This document shows positions 39,205 to 47,886 of a stretch of 64,000 nt of DNA, piece by piece. Every line of letters begins with the position of its first letter. Position 1 is the first letter of the stretch. The translations under genes and the position numbers were made by a program. Under the pieces are notes generated by a model. The model ran no database searches and was not told the DNA's origin. It worked only from the letters and a program-made list of their open reading frames with translations. The stretch covers positions 7,140,001 through 7,204,000 of the forward strand of contig NZ_CP120997.1 of the NCBI RefSeq assembly GCF_030719295.1, in the 5' to 3' direction. Source of the DNA: Streptomyces sp. Mut1 (GTDB lineage: Bacteria; Actinomycetota; Actinomycetes; Streptomycetales; Streptomycetaceae).

Positions 39205-40401
39205 TCAGAGACCCAGCGCGCTCACGACCAGCGCGGTCACGGCCTGGCGGTGACCGGGGCTGTCCCGCCATCGCAGTCCGCGTCCCGCCTCGACCGCCAC
39301 CCCGAACCCCGCGTGCACCAGCACTCTGGCCTGGCGCGGATCCAGCTCCGGGCGGGCCAGGCGCAACTGCTGCTCCCAGACGGCGATGTGCTCCCGCTGG
39401 GCGAGGACCAGGGGCCGCCGCAGATCGGCCGGGAGGCCGGCCACCTCCGCCTCGGCGACACTGTTGAGCTCGGTGTGCTCGAAGCTGTAGGCCACGTACG
39501 TCGCCGCCAGCGCGAGGATGGCCTCGTGCGGGCCCGCCACCCCCCGCAGACCCTGCTCCACGCCCTGGGCCAGCAGCCCCGCCGCCTGGAGGCACGCCGC
39601 CGCCAGGATGTCGATCTTGCCGGGGTAATGGCGGTAGAGCGCGGACGGGGTCAGCCCCACCGCCTGCGCGATCTGCCCGTTCGTGACGCTGGCGAAGCCG
39701 TCCCGGGCGAACAGCGGCACGGACGCCGCGAGGATCTGCGCGCGCCGGGTGCGCGGCACCGGCTGTACGGGCAGTTCGACCGGGCGCGCGTCGGGCCGGC
39801 CCGCCGAGGGATCGCAGGAGGCCACGTCCAGCGCGGACGCCAGCAGCAGGTCCTCGGCCCGGCGCTGCGCGATGGAGGTGTGATGCATGGTGATCGAGGC
39901 GATCGCACCGAGGGCGGCCAAGGCCCGCAGGCGGTCGTCGGGCAGCGGGTGCTCGCGCCGTACCGCCTCGTCCACCCGCTCGACCAGGCGGCCGAACTTC
40001 GCCGCGAGACGCCGCCGGTCCTCGCGGCTGAGGTAGCGGGCCTCCCAGCGGTACACCCCGCCCGACGCGCGATGCGTGACGGTGATCCGGGCGAGCGGCA
40101 GCAGTACGTCGGTCAGGGCCGCCCCGGGCGGTACCTCGTCCAGTGCGGCGACCAGCCCGTCCACCATGACGTCGGCGCACTCGGCGAACAGGGCGTACTT
40201 GTTCGGGAAGTGCCGGTACAGGGCGGCGGCGGTGATCCCCACCGCGGAGGCCACCTCCTCCATGGACGCCGTGTGGTAGCCGCGCTCGCTGAAGACGCGC
40301 CCGGCCGCCTCGACGATCAGCTGCCTGCGGTTGCGGGGGCGGGTCGCCGCCGCCCGGTCGCCGGTCGCGGCCCGGCGGGCGGATCGGGGGGCTGGGACCA
40401 T
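39205..40401 (-). CDS. Tandem-domain TetR-family regulator
   Basis: 398 residues, about twice the usual TetR length, because two complete TetR units are fused. HTH 1 is near residues 28-75 (VFSERGYHTASMEEVASAVG, ALYRHFPNK). HTH 2 is near residues 222-268 (LFARDGFASVTNGQIAQAVG, ALYRHYPGK). Each is followed by its own helical ligand-binding half. Two-headed TetR proteins of this kind occur in actinobacterial lipid and sterol catabolism. It converges on lcp and is upstream of none of its neighbours; it may bind the lcp operator at 37776-37805, although this is only positional inference. Confidence 0.88.
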   Translation of the reverse strand: MVPAPRSARRAATGDRAAATRPRNRRQLIVEAAGRVFSERGYHTASMEEVASAVGITAAALYRHFPNKYALFAECADVMVDGLVAALDEVPPGAALTDVLLPLARITVTHRASGGVYRWEARYLSREDRRRLAAKFGRLVERVDEAVRREHPLPDDRLRALAALGAIASITMHHTSIAQRRAEDLLLASALDVASCDPSAGRPDARPVELPVQPVPRTRRAQILAASVPLFARDGFASVTNGQIAQAVGLTPSALYRHYPGKIDILAAACLQAAGLLAQGVEQGLRGVAGPHEAILALAATYVAYSFEHTELNSVAEAEVAGLPADLRRPLVLAQREHIAVWEQQLRLARPELDPRQARVLVHAGFGVAVEAGRGLRWRDSPGHRQAVTALVVSALGL

Positions 40402-40485
40402 ACGGATCAGTCAATCACACAGGGTCAGAGGGCCGGCCCGCCGTGACGCCTCGGACGGTGGGCGCCGGCTCGGCCGCGCCGCCGT

Positions 40486-41574
40486 TCAGAAGGTGAGGAC
40501 CGGTTTGACCACGCTGCCGTCCCGCATGGCGGCCACCGCCCTGCCGATCTCCTCGAACGGGAACGTGGTGACCAGCCGGTCGAGCGGGAAGAGACCGCGC
40601 CCGTGCAGGGCGATCAGCTCCGGGATGAAGCGTCCGGGGTCGGAGTCGCCCTCGATCACCCCGTGCACCCTGACCCCCTTGGCGAGCAGCCCCATCACGT
40701 CGAACGTCACCTCGCCGCCGAGGCCGAGCAGGGCGAGCGCACCGCGCGGCCGCAGCGCGCCGACCGCCCGGCGGACCGTCCCCGGGCGGCCGGTCGTCTC
40801 CACGACGTGATGCGCGCCGCCCCCGGTCAGCTCGCGCAGCGCCGCCGCCAGGCCGTCCCCGGGAGCCAGGGCCGCCGCCGCGCCGAGCGAGAGCGCCAGC
40901 TCCCGGCGGGAGGCGACCGGATCGACCGCCACCACCGGATCGCAGCCCACGGCGACAGCGGCCATCAGCGCGCTCAGGCCGACCCCGCCGGCCCCCAGGA
41001 CGACCAGCGAGGAACCGGGCTCGGGCCGCAGCCGGTTGAGCACCGTCCCGGCACCCGTCTGGCCACCGCACCCCAGCGGGGCCGCGACCGAGGGCGGAAG
41101 ACCGGACGGCACCCTGACCACACCGCGCTCGTGGACGACGGCGTGCGTGGCGAAGCTGGACTGGCCGAAGAAGCCGGCGTACAGCGGCGCGCCCTCCATG
41201 GACAGCGGCGAGGTGGCGTCGTCGCGGCCCCCGGAGAAGTTCAGGGCCCGCGCGGCGAGGCAGTAGGCCGGGTGGTCCGCCGCGCACTGTTCGCAGGCCC
41301 CGCAGCTGGCGAACGTCAGGCAGACGTGGTCGCCCGCCGCGAGTCCGGTCACCCGCGCACCCACCGCCTCGACCCGGCCGGCGCCCTCGTGGCCGAAGAC
41401 CATCGGCGTGAGGCGGGGCGGCCAGGTGCCCGCCATCGCGAGGTCGGTGTGGCAGAGGCCCGCCGCGGTCATCCGCACCAGCACCTCGTGCGGGCGGGGG
41501 TCTTCGAGGTCCGCGTCCCGGACGGTGAACGGGGCGCCGGGGGCGTCGGTGACCGCCGCGCGGACGCGCCTCAC
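40486..41574 (-). CDS. Zinc-dependent alcohol dehydrogenase (MDR family, class III/aryl-alcohol type)
   Basis: 362 residues from a GTG at 41574 overlapping the DUF4334 stop (GTGA). Catalytic zinc ligands lie in AAGLCHTDLAM and FGHEGAGRVEAVG. The structural-zinc loop CGACEQCAADHPAYC has four cysteines. NAD binding is through VVLGAGGVGLSALMAAVAVG. The family oxidises primary or aryl alcohols or reduces aldehydes. In this neighbourhood it could interconvert isoprenoid alcohols and aldehydes released downstream of Lcp. The C-terminus (SVVKPVLTF) is complete. Confidence 0.9.
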   Translation of the reverse strand: MRRVRAAVTDAPGAPFTVRDADLEDPRPHEVLVRMTAAGLCHTDLAMAGTWPPRLTPMVFGHEGAGRVEAVGARVTGLAAGDHVCLTFASCGACEQCAADHPAYCLAARALNFSGGRDDATSPLSMEGAPLYAGFFGQSSFATHAVVHERGVVRVPSGLPPSVAAPLGCGGQTGAGTVLNRLRPEPGSSLVVLGAGGVGLSALMAAVAVGCDPVVAVDPVASRRELALSLGAAAALAPGDGLAAALRELTGGGAHHVVETTGRPGTVRRAVGALRPRGALALLGLGGEVTFDVMGLLAKGVRVHGVIEGDSDPGRFIPELIALHGRGLFPLDRLVTTFPFEEIGRAVAAMRDGSVVKPVLTF

Positions 41575-42071
41575 GCGTCCTCTCCGGCGGCGGGCGCCGC
41601 CTCGGGGGCCCGTTCCAGGAAGAAGTAGTAGAAGGGGCCGTCGGCGGGCACCCCCTTGGCGTTCATGATCCCCATCAGCGTCACCCCGTCCACCTGCTTG
41701 AAGTGGTCGAGGACCGGCCTGCCGTCGTAGACCATGGTGGCCGTCGCCTCGCCGCGGAACTCGACCGTCCAGAGGCTGGCCTCGCCCTGGCCCAGCTCCA
41801 GGTTGGAGTACAGCGCGCCCGACTCGTCACGGCAGATCAGCGGCTTGGCGTCGTGCACCGAGGTGAACGTCTTGCCGTACCAGCCGGCCTTCGCCAGCAT
41901 GCCTTCGAGCGGGTGGCCGGTGCGGAACTCGCCGCCCTTCCACGCGCCGAGTATGTCCTGCGGGCGGACGGTGTCCAGCACGGCCCAGACGGCGTCGAGT
42001 TCGAGCGGATCGACCGGGCCGTCCTGCTCCCGCAGCTCCTGGAACCGGGCGCGGGCGTCGAGCACGTTCAT
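41571..42071 (-). CDS. DUF4334 / GXWXG-domain protein
   Basis: 166 residues. ILGAWKGGEFRTGHPLEGML shows the GxWxG motif near residues 42-46, then a small beta-rich domain with the pair LDHFKQVDGVTLMGIMNAK near the C-terminus (DUF4334). Function of the family is unknown; it resembles lipocalin-like small-molecule binders. It is translationally coupled to the alcohol dehydrogenase, suggesting that it binds or delivers the hydrophobic substrate (inference). The acidic Ala-rich tail is not conserved-looking. Confidence 0.8.
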   Translation of the reverse strand: MNVLDARARFQELREQDGPVDPLELDAVWAVLDTVRPQDILGAWKGGEFRTGHPLEGMLAKAGWYGKTFTSVHDAKPLICRDESGALYSNLELGQGEASLWTVEFRGEATATMVYDGRPVLDHFKQVDGVTLMGIMNAKGVPADGPFYYFFLERAPEAAPAAGEDA

Positions 42072-42131
42072 GGGGGTGTCCTCTCGTCGGTACGGCCACG
42101 TCGGGGCGGGCCGAGGGGAGCGGGGGATCGG

Positions 42132-42773
42132 TCAGGACGCCGGCGCCGGGGGGTGGCCCACGGTGCCGAGGCTCAGCAGGACGTGCCGTTCCGCGACCTG
42201 CTCGGCGGTGAGCGGGCCGTCCTCGCGGAACCAGTTGGCGACCCCCTGGCACATGATGAGCACCGCGCGCACCGCGTCGGCGGGGATCGGCGTGGCGAAC
42301 ACCCCCCGGGCGCGCCCCGCCTCCACGGTGTCCAGGAGCATGTGTTCGAGGTAGTCGCGCAGTGCGACGTAACGTGCCCGGTTCTCCGGCTCCAGGCTCC
42401 GGATCTCCGTGTCCAGGAAGGCCAGTTGGCGGCGGTGGGCCATGGACAGCACGATCGACTCGACCATGCCGCAGAACCGCGCCAGCGGATCGTCCCCGGC
42501 CTCGGCCGCCGCGGCCCGGCACCGGTCCAGGACGTCCTTGATGGAGGTCTCCAGCAAGGTGGCCAACAGGGCCTGCTTGTTCGCGTAGTGGTAGTAGAGC
42601 GCGGGCACGGTGACACCCACCCGGCCGGCGATGTCCCGGACCGAGGTTCCGTGGTAGCCGTGCTCGTTGAACGCCTCCATGGCACGCAACAGGATCGGGT
42701 GCAGGGCGAGCGGGCGGTAGGAGCGCCAGTGCTCCGCCGGCGCCGCGATGTCCTGGCTGGTCTCGGTGCTCAA
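42132..42773 (-). CDS. TetR-family regulator, TTG start
   Basis: 213 residues. The start codon is TTG at 42773, supported by GAGGAG five bases upstream. The HTH region AFNEHGYHGTSVRDIAGRVG and PALYYHYANKQALLATLLE (about residues 32-72) is typical. The C-terminal helical domain resembles actinobacterial fatty-acid/acyl-CoA responsive TetRs. Two near-identical 14-bp quasi-palindromes lie in the intergenic space shared with the LLM/acyl-CoA ligase operon (42848-42861 and 42970-42983). It probably represses itself and that operon; the DUF4334/ADH pair downstream may belong to the same regulon or transcript. Confidence 0.88.
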   Translation of the reverse strand: MSTETSQDIAAPAEHWRSYRPLALHPILLRAMEAFNEHGYHGTSVRDIAGRVGVTVPALYYHYANKQALLATLLETSIKDVLDRCRAAAAEAGDDPLARFCGMVESIVLSMAHRRQLAFLDTEIRSLEPENRARYVALRDYLEHMLLDTVEAGRARGVFATPIPADAVRAVLIMCQGVANWFREDGPLTAEQVAERHVLLSLGTVGHPPAPAS

Positions 42774-42847
42774 CTGCTCTCCTCGGGACGGGCGGCGACC
42801 GGCGACCTCGTGCGGCCCGTGCGTCGCGGGTGCCTCGTTCCTGTTGC

Positions 42848-42861
42848 TTAGCGATCGATCA
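42848..42861. promoter_or_regulatory. TetR operator candidate 1
   Basis: TTAGCGATCGATCA, imperfect palindrome (half-sites TTAGCGA and TGATCGA). It lies 75 bp upstream of the TetR TTG start. Confidence 0.6.
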
Positions 42862-42969
42862 GGAAACTCCGGCGGTCAGCGTACTGCCTGTGCGTGCCTT
42901 GCCGGTAGATGCCCGTAAAAACTGGTGACGTACGGGGAGTTGACCACCCGACTCCGCACTTCTACGTTC

Positions 42970-42983
42970 TTAGCGAACGCTCA
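42970..42983. promoter_or_regulatory. TetR operator candidate 2
   Basis: TTAGCGAACGCTCA, 12 of 14 bases identical to site 1. It lies 53 bp before the LLM oxidoreductase ATG. Confidence 0.6.
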
Positions 42984-43035
42984 GTAGATCCCGGCCGGGC
43001 TGAGGCGGGCCCTGAGCGCGCCGAGAGAGGAATCC

Positions 43036-44061
43036 ATGGAACTGTCCTCACCCCTGACGTATGCCGGCGATCCGCGTGCCGCCGCCGACCGGGCCGCCGC
43101 CCTGGAGTCGGCGGGACTCGACGCCGTCTGGGTGGCGGAGGCGTACGGCTTCGACTCCCCCACGGTCATGGGATATCTGGCCGCGAGGACCGACCGGATG
43201 CGGATCGGCTCGGCCATCGTCAACGTCTACTCCCGCACCCCCGCCCTGATCGCCCAGACCGCCGCCGGCCTGGACGCGGTCAGCGGCGGCCGCGCCCTCC
43301 TCGGGGTCGGCGCGTCCGGGCCCCAGGTGGTCGAGGGCTGGCACGGCCGCCGCTACGACCGCCCGCTCGGCCGCACCCGCGAGGTCATCGAGCTGTCCCG
43401 GCGGATCTGGCGGCGCGAGGTGATCGAGCACCACGGGATCACCGACCTGCCCCTGCCGGCGGAGAAGGGCGGCACCCTCGGCAAGCCGCTGAAGCTGCTG
43501 AACCACCCGGTGCGCGACACGATTCCCGTGTACGTCGCCGCGCTGGGCCCGGCCAACGTCCGGATGACCGCCGAGATCGCGGACGGCTGGCTGCCCTTCC
43601 TGTACGTACCCGAGCGCGCCGCCGAGGTCTGGGGCGGCGCCCTGTCCGAGGGCGCCGCCCGGCGCGATCCCTCGCTCGGCCCACTCCAGGTCGTGGCGGG
43701 CGGTCTGCTGGCCATCGGGGACGACGCCGAGCAGGTCCGCGACCACCTGCGGCCCACCGTCGCCCTGTACGTCGGCGGGATGGGCGCGCCCGGCCGCAAC
43801 TTCTACCACGACCTCGTCCGCTCCTACGGCTACGAGCGCGAGGCGGCGGCCATCCAGGAGCACTACCTCGCGGGCCGCCGGAAGGAGGCGGAGGCCGCCG
43901 TCCCGGCCGAACTGCTGGAGCGCCTCTGCCTGGCCGGCCCCGAGGGATACGTCCGCGACCGCGTCGAGGTCTTCCGCGAGGCGGGCGTGACCATGCTCAA
44001 CGTCACCCCGGTCGGCCCCGATCCGGCCCGGCTGATCGAACGCGTGAGGAGCTGGCTGTGA
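43036..44061 (+). CDS. LLM-class F420-dependent oxidoreductase
   Basis: 341 residues, ATG after AGAGAGGA. The luciferase-like (bacterial LLM) barrel is shown by LESAGLDAVWVAEAYGFDSP near the N-terminus, YSRTPALIAQTAAGLDAVSGGR, the RTREVIELSRRIWRRE helix and a C-terminal VTMLNVTPVGPDPARLIERV. It resembles the F420-dependent MSMEG-type 'probable F420-dependent oxidoreductase' branch used in actinobacterial lipid or xenobiotic metabolism. The stop overlaps a GTG that could start the next gene, so the acyl-CoA ligase is in the same operon. The substrate is unknown. Confidence 0.87.
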   Translation: MELSSPLTYAGDPRAAADRAAALESAGLDAVWVAEAYGFDSPTVMGYLAARTDRMRIGSAIVNVYSRTPALIAQTAAGLDAVSGGRALLGVGASGPQVVEGWHGRRYDRPLGRTREVIELSRRIWRREVIEHHGITDLPLPAEKGGTLGKPLKLLNHPVRDTIPVYVAALGPANVRMTAEIADGWLPFLYVPERAAEVWGGALSEGAARRDPSLGPLQVVAGGLLAIGDDAEQVRDHLRPTVALYVGGMGAPGRNFYHDLVRSYGYEREAAAIQEHYLAGRRKEAEAAVPAELLERLCLAGPEGYVRDRVEVFREAGVTMLNVTPVGPDPARLIERVRSWL

Positions 44062-44111
44062 CCGAGCAGGACACCACCGCACCGCCCGCCGCCACCCGCA
44101 AGGAGGCCCCG

Positions 44112-45941
44112 ATGACACCGGCACCCCGCACCACGAGCGGCCTGCCCGAAGCTCCGGCCGACCGCACGCTGCCCCAGCTGCTGGCCCGCAACGCCCGTAC
44201 GTACCCCCATCTGCCCGCGCTCTCCTGGCAGTCGGCGGACACCGGCGGCTGGTCCACGTACGACTGGGCCGAGGTCGACGAGCACACCCGTCACCTCGCC
44301 GCCGGCTACCGGGCCCTCGGGGTCGGCCGCGGCGACCGCGTCCTGCTGATGATGCCCAACCGGCCCGAACACTGGCTGTCCGACCTGGCCCTCGTCCGGC
44401 TCGGCGCGGTGCCGGTCAGCGTCTACGGCACCGCGGCCCCCGAGCAGATCACCCACATCGCCCGCAACTGCCGGGCCCGCCTCGCGGTGGTGGACGGGGC
44501 CGCCCAGGTGGCGGTGTGGGAGCCGCTGCTGAGCGACGGCGAAACGCCGCTGGAGACCCTGGTGGTGGCCGAGCCGGGCGCGGAGGGCGGGCACTTCCCG
44601 TACGCCGCCCTGCTCCGGGAGCCGGTACCCGACGGGTTCGCCGGGGAACTCGACACGGCGCGCCCCGAGGACCCGCTGACCGTCGTCTACACCTCCGGCA
44701 CCAGCGGCGACCCCAAAGGCGTCGTCCTGACCCACCGCCAGGTGCTGTCCAACGCGCTCGCGCTGGACGCCGTGGTGGAGCTGCCGCCGCACGTCGAGCA
44801 CATCTGCTACCTGCCGTTCGCCCACATCGCCGAACGGATGCTCGGCATCTACCTGCCCTGCCACCGCGCCTCGCACGTCCACCTCTGCGCCGACCCGACC
44901 GGCGTGGCCGCGGTGGTGCGGAAGGTGCGCCCCGCGCAGTTCTTCGGGGTCCCGAGGATCTGGGAGAAGCTGTCCGCCACCGTGCGCGGCATCCTCTCGC
45001 TGATGCCGGCCGAGCAGCGGAAGGTCATCGACGAGGCGTTCGAGGTCGGGCGCGAGCACGTCGGGTACCGGGAGCGCGGCGAGACCCCGCCCGCCGCACT
45101 GGAGGAGCGCTACGCCCGGGTGCGCGAGGACGTGCTGCTGCCGATGCTGGCCGCGGGCGGTCTGGACCGGGTGACCTGGGCGGCGAGCGCGTCGGCGCCG
45201 ATGCCGCTCGACGTGGTGCGGTTCTGGGCCGGTTTCGGCATCGTCATCATGGATGCCTGGGGGCTGACCGAGACGACGGGGGTCGCCACCAGCAACAGCC
45301 CCCGGGCCGGGTTCCGGCTCGGCTCGGTGGGGCGCCCGGTGGAGTCCGTGGAGGTCCGGGTCGCCGGGGACGGGGAGATCCTGGTGCGGGGCGCCTCCGT
45401 CTGCTCCGGCTACCTCCGGCCGGACGGTTCGGTGCTGCCCGCCGTGGACGACGACGGCTGGCTGGCCACCGGCGACATCGGGCGGCTGGACGAGGACGGC
45501 TACCTCTGGCTCACCGACCGCAAGAAGGAGATGATCGTCACCTCCACCGGCAAGAACGTCTCGCCGGCCCTGGTCGAGAACGCGCTCAAGGAACACCCGC
45601 TGATCGGCCAGGCCATGGTGCACGGCGACAACCGGTCCTACCTCGTCGCCCTGCTGGTCCTCGACGCCGAGGCCGCCCCCGCCTGGGCCGAGGCCAACGG
45701 CGTCCCCGTGGACGGTGGACCGGCCGGGCTCGTCCGGCACCCGGCCGTCCTGGCGGAGACGGACCGGGCCGTCGCCGCCGCCAACGCCCGGCTCAACCGC
45801 AGCGAGCAGGTCAAGCGGTACGAGCTGCTGGCCGAGGAATGGGGTCCGGCGACCGGCGAGCTGACGCCGTCGCTGAAGATGCGGCGCCGGATCATCCGGG
45901 ACAAGTACGCCGACTCGCTGTCCGGGCTCTACCAGGACTGA
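44112..45941 (+). CDS. Long-chain acyl-CoA ligase (AMP-forming, FadD15-like)
   Basis: 609 residues from the ATG at 44112, preceded by a perfect AAGGAGG; a GTG at 44058 overlapping the LLM stop would add 18 unconserved residues and cannot be excluded. Adenylate-forming motifs are complete: P-loop VVYTSGTSGDPKGVVLTH, YLPFAHIAERML, DAWGLTETTG, and GWLATGDIGRLDEDGYLWLTDRKKEM. The enzyme activates a fatty or isoprenoid acid to its CoA thioester. With the adjacent acyl-CoA dehydrogenase, aldehyde dehydrogenase and Lcp this fits entry of cleaved polyisoprene into beta-oxidation, although ordinary fatty acids are also possible. Confidence 0.9.
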   Translation: MTPAPRTTSGLPEAPADRTLPQLLARNARTYPHLPALSWQSADTGGWSTYDWAEVDEHTRHLAAGYRALGVGRGDRVLLMMPNRPEHWLSDLALVRLGAVPVSVYGTAAPEQITHIARNCRARLAVVDGAAQVAVWEPLLSDGETPLETLVVAEPGAEGGHFPYAALLREPVPDGFAGELDTARPEDPLTVVYTSGTSGDPKGVVLTHRQVLSNALALDAVVELPPHVEHICYLPFAHIAERMLGIYLPCHRASHVHLCADPTGVAAVVRKVRPAQFFGVPRIWEKLSATVRGILSLMPAEQRKVIDEAFEVGREHVGYRERGETPPAALEERYARVREDVLLPMLAAGGLDRVTWAASASAPMPLDVVRFWAGFGIVIMDAWGLTETTGVATSNSPRAGFRLGSVGRPVESVEVRVAGDGEILVRGASVCSGYLRPDGSVLPAVDDDGWLATGDIGRLDEDGYLWLTDRKKEMIVTSTGKNVSPALVENALKEHPLIGQAMVHGDNRSYLVALLVLDAEAAPAWAEANGVPVDGGPAGLVRHPAVLAETDRAVAAANARLNRSEQVKRYELLAEEWGPATGELTPSLKMRRRIIRDKYADSLSGLYQD

Positions 45942-45995
45942 CCGGGGAGAACAGGGTGCGCGGCGGGTGCTTCCCCGTCGCGCCCCCCGGCCGGC

Positions 45996-47135
45996 TCAGA
46001 GCCCGTAGGACTTGCCGATGACGTCCCGCTGGATCTCGCTGGTCCCGCCGTAGACCGTGGAGACCACCGCGGCCCGCAGATGGCGTTCCATGTCGAACTC
46101 CGTGGTGTAGCCGTAGCCGCCCATCATCTGCATGCCCTCCAGGGCGGCCCTCTTGGCGGTCTCGGTCGCCTTCAGCTTGGCCATCGAGGCCTCGCGCGGA
46201 AACAGCTTGTCGGGCCGCGCGTCGCAGTCCAGAGCCACTTCCCGCACCAGCAGCCGGGCACACTCGATCTCGGTGGCGAGGTCGGCGATCCGGTGCCGCA
46301 GCGCCTGGAAGGAGCCGACGGGCCGGCCGAACTGCTCCCGCTCGCGCACATAGCCGACCGTGTCGTCGAAGGCGCGGCGCGCCAGGCCCAGCATGTTCGA
46401 CGCGAGGAACAGCCGCTCGTGGTTCAGCCCGGCCATCAGCTGCCGCCAGCCGTCGTCCACATGCCCGACGACGGCGTCCGCCGGCAGGCGCACACCGCTG
46501 AGGAAGACGTCGTTGACCTCACGGCCGCCCATGGTGTCGATGCGCTGGATCTCCACGCCCGGGGTGCGGGCGGGCAGATGGAACATGGTCAGGCCGCCGT
46601 GCTTGTCCTCGCCGGTCCGGGCCACCAGCAGGATGTGCTCGGCGCAGTGCGCGTTGGAGATCCAGGTCTTCTGGCCGTCCACCACCCATGTGCCGTCCGC
46701 CTCCCGCCGGGCCCGGCAGCGCAGCGCGCCGACGTCCGACCCGGCGCCGGGCTCCGACATGGCGATGGACAGCACCTCACCGCGCACGACCCCGGACAGC
46801 ACCGTGCGCCGCTGCTCCCCGGTGCCGAACTTCTCGTACGCCTTCGCGGCGATGACGGTGGTGATGAAGCCGCCCGCCGGGACCATCCCGTACGAGGTCT
46901 CCTCCAGGAAGAGGCACGCGTCGGCCAGCCCGCCGCCGGCACCCCCGTACGCCTCGGGCAGGCAGACCCCCAGCCAGCCCAGCCCGGCGAGCCGCCCGTA
47001 CAGCTCGGGGTTGTGGGCCTCGCGGCCGCCGGAGGTCAGCGCGTCGCGCTGCTCCCGGCTGCCGCACTCCCGCTTGGCGAAATCGCGGATGGCCGCGACG
47101 AAACCGGACTGTTCCTCGGTGAGGCGACTGCCCAT
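45996..47135 (-). CDS. Acyl-CoA dehydrogenase
   Basis: 379 residues from the ATG at 47135 with AGGAGG five bases upstream; an in-frame start at 47186 would run into the divergent promoter. ACAD signature 1 (LSIAMSEPGAGSDVGALR) and signature 2 (MQMMGGYGYTTEFDMERHLR) are present, with FAD- and substrate-binding features throughout. The catalytic base is probably the Glu in YGGTSEIQRDVIG. It introduces the alpha-beta double bond in acyl-CoA catabolism. Convergent with the ligase operon and divergent from a TetR gene which probably controls it. Confidence 0.92.
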   Translation of the reverse strand: MGSRLTEEQSGFVAAIRDFAKRECGSREQRDALTSGGREAHNPELYGRLAGLGWLGVCLPEAYGGAGGGLADACLFLEETSYGMVPAGGFITTVIAAKAYEKFGTGEQRRTVLSGVVRGEVLSIAMSEPGAGSDVGALRCRARREADGTWVVDGQKTWISNAHCAEHILLVARTGEDKHGGLTMFHLPARTPGVEIQRIDTMGGREVNDVFLSGVRLPADAVVGHVDDGWRQLMAGLNHERLFLASNMLGLARRAFDDTVGYVREREQFGRPVGSFQALRHRIADLATEIECARLLVREVALDCDARPDKLFPREASMAKLKATETAKRAALEGMQMMGGYGYTTEFDMERHLRAAVVSTVYGGTSEIQRDVIGKSYGL

Positions 47136-47172
47136 CAGGTCCTCCTGGATCGGAAGCGTGTTACTGAGTGAT

Positions 47173-47196
47173 GCTAATCGTTTCATCGACTCATCG
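47173..47196. promoter_or_regulatory. Three tandem octamers between acyl-CoA dehydrogenase and TetR genes
   Basis: GCTAATCG (47173-47180), TTTCATCG (47181-47188) and ACTCATCG (47189-47196) repeat NNTMATCG with exact 8-bp period. They lie in the 89-bp divergent space, so they are a plausible regulator target. Confidence 0.4.
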
Positions 47197-47224
47197 GGAG
47201 GGGTTCGCCGGTATCGTGAGCGGT

Positions 47225-47851
47225 ATGAGAACTGACACGAACGACTCGGCGCTCACCCGGGCCATCGCCGAGTCGCAGACGCAGGACCCGACGGCGCGGC
47301 GGATTCTCGACGCCGCGCTGGAGCAGTTCACCCTGCTGGGCCTGCGCCGCTCCTCCGTGGACGACGTCGCCAAGCGGGCCGGAGTCTCCCGGGTCACCGT
47401 CTTCCGGCGCTTCCAGACCAAGGACAACCTGGTCATGGCCACCCTGCTGCGCGAACACGGCCGGTTCTTCCAGCGGCTGGACGCCGCGGTGGCCGCGCTG
47501 CCCACCATGGAGGAGCGGGTCGTCGAGGGCTTCGTGGTCGCCCTCCGCCACACCCGTGCCCACCCGCTCTTCGGCGGGCTGCTGCGGCTGGAGCCCGAGG
47601 TGGTGCTCCCGTACATGACCGTACGGGGCGGCTCCACGCTCTCCGCCACCGTCGCCTATCTGACGGGCCATCTGCGCCGCGCCCAGCAGGCCGAGGGCCG
47701 CCCCGACGAGGACCCGCGCCCGGTCGCCGAGCTCATGGTGCGGGTGGCCGTGTCCTTCCTGCTCAACCCCGCCAGCTGCATCGAGATGGAGGACGAGGAG
47801 CAGGCCAGGGAGTTCGCCCGCCGCTACCTGGCCCCGCTCCTGGACGCCTGA
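47225..47851 (+). CDS. TetR-family regulator
   Basis: 208 residues from the ATG at 47225. HTH: QFTLLGLRRSSVDDVAKRAG and VTVFRRFQTKDNLV (about residues 34-75). The C-terminal domain is Arg/Leu-rich helical. Only a weak GAGCGG precedes the ATG; the transcript may be nearly leaderless. Divergent from the acyl-CoA dehydrogenase over 89 bp and convergent with the aldehyde dehydrogenase (36 bp apart), it probably regulates one or both. Confidence 0.87.
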   Translation: MRTDTNDSALTRAIAESQTQDPTARRILDAALEQFTLLGLRRSSVDDVAKRAGVSRVTVFRRFQTKDNLVMATLLREHGRFFQRLDAAVAALPTMEERVVEGFVVALRHTRAHPLFGGLLRLEPEVVLPYMTVRGGSTLSATVAYLTGHLRRAQQAEGRPDEDPRPVAELMVRVAVSFLLNPASCIEMEDEEQAREFARRYLAPLLDA

Positions 47852-47886
47852 CGGACCGGCCGCCCCCGGCCGGCCCGCCCGGCCGT

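Noticed and set aside
42909..44057. N-terminal extension of the acyl-CoA ligase reading frame
   Set aside because: It overlaps the well-supported LLM gene in another frame and is Arg/Pro-rich; AAGGAGG marks a start at 44112.
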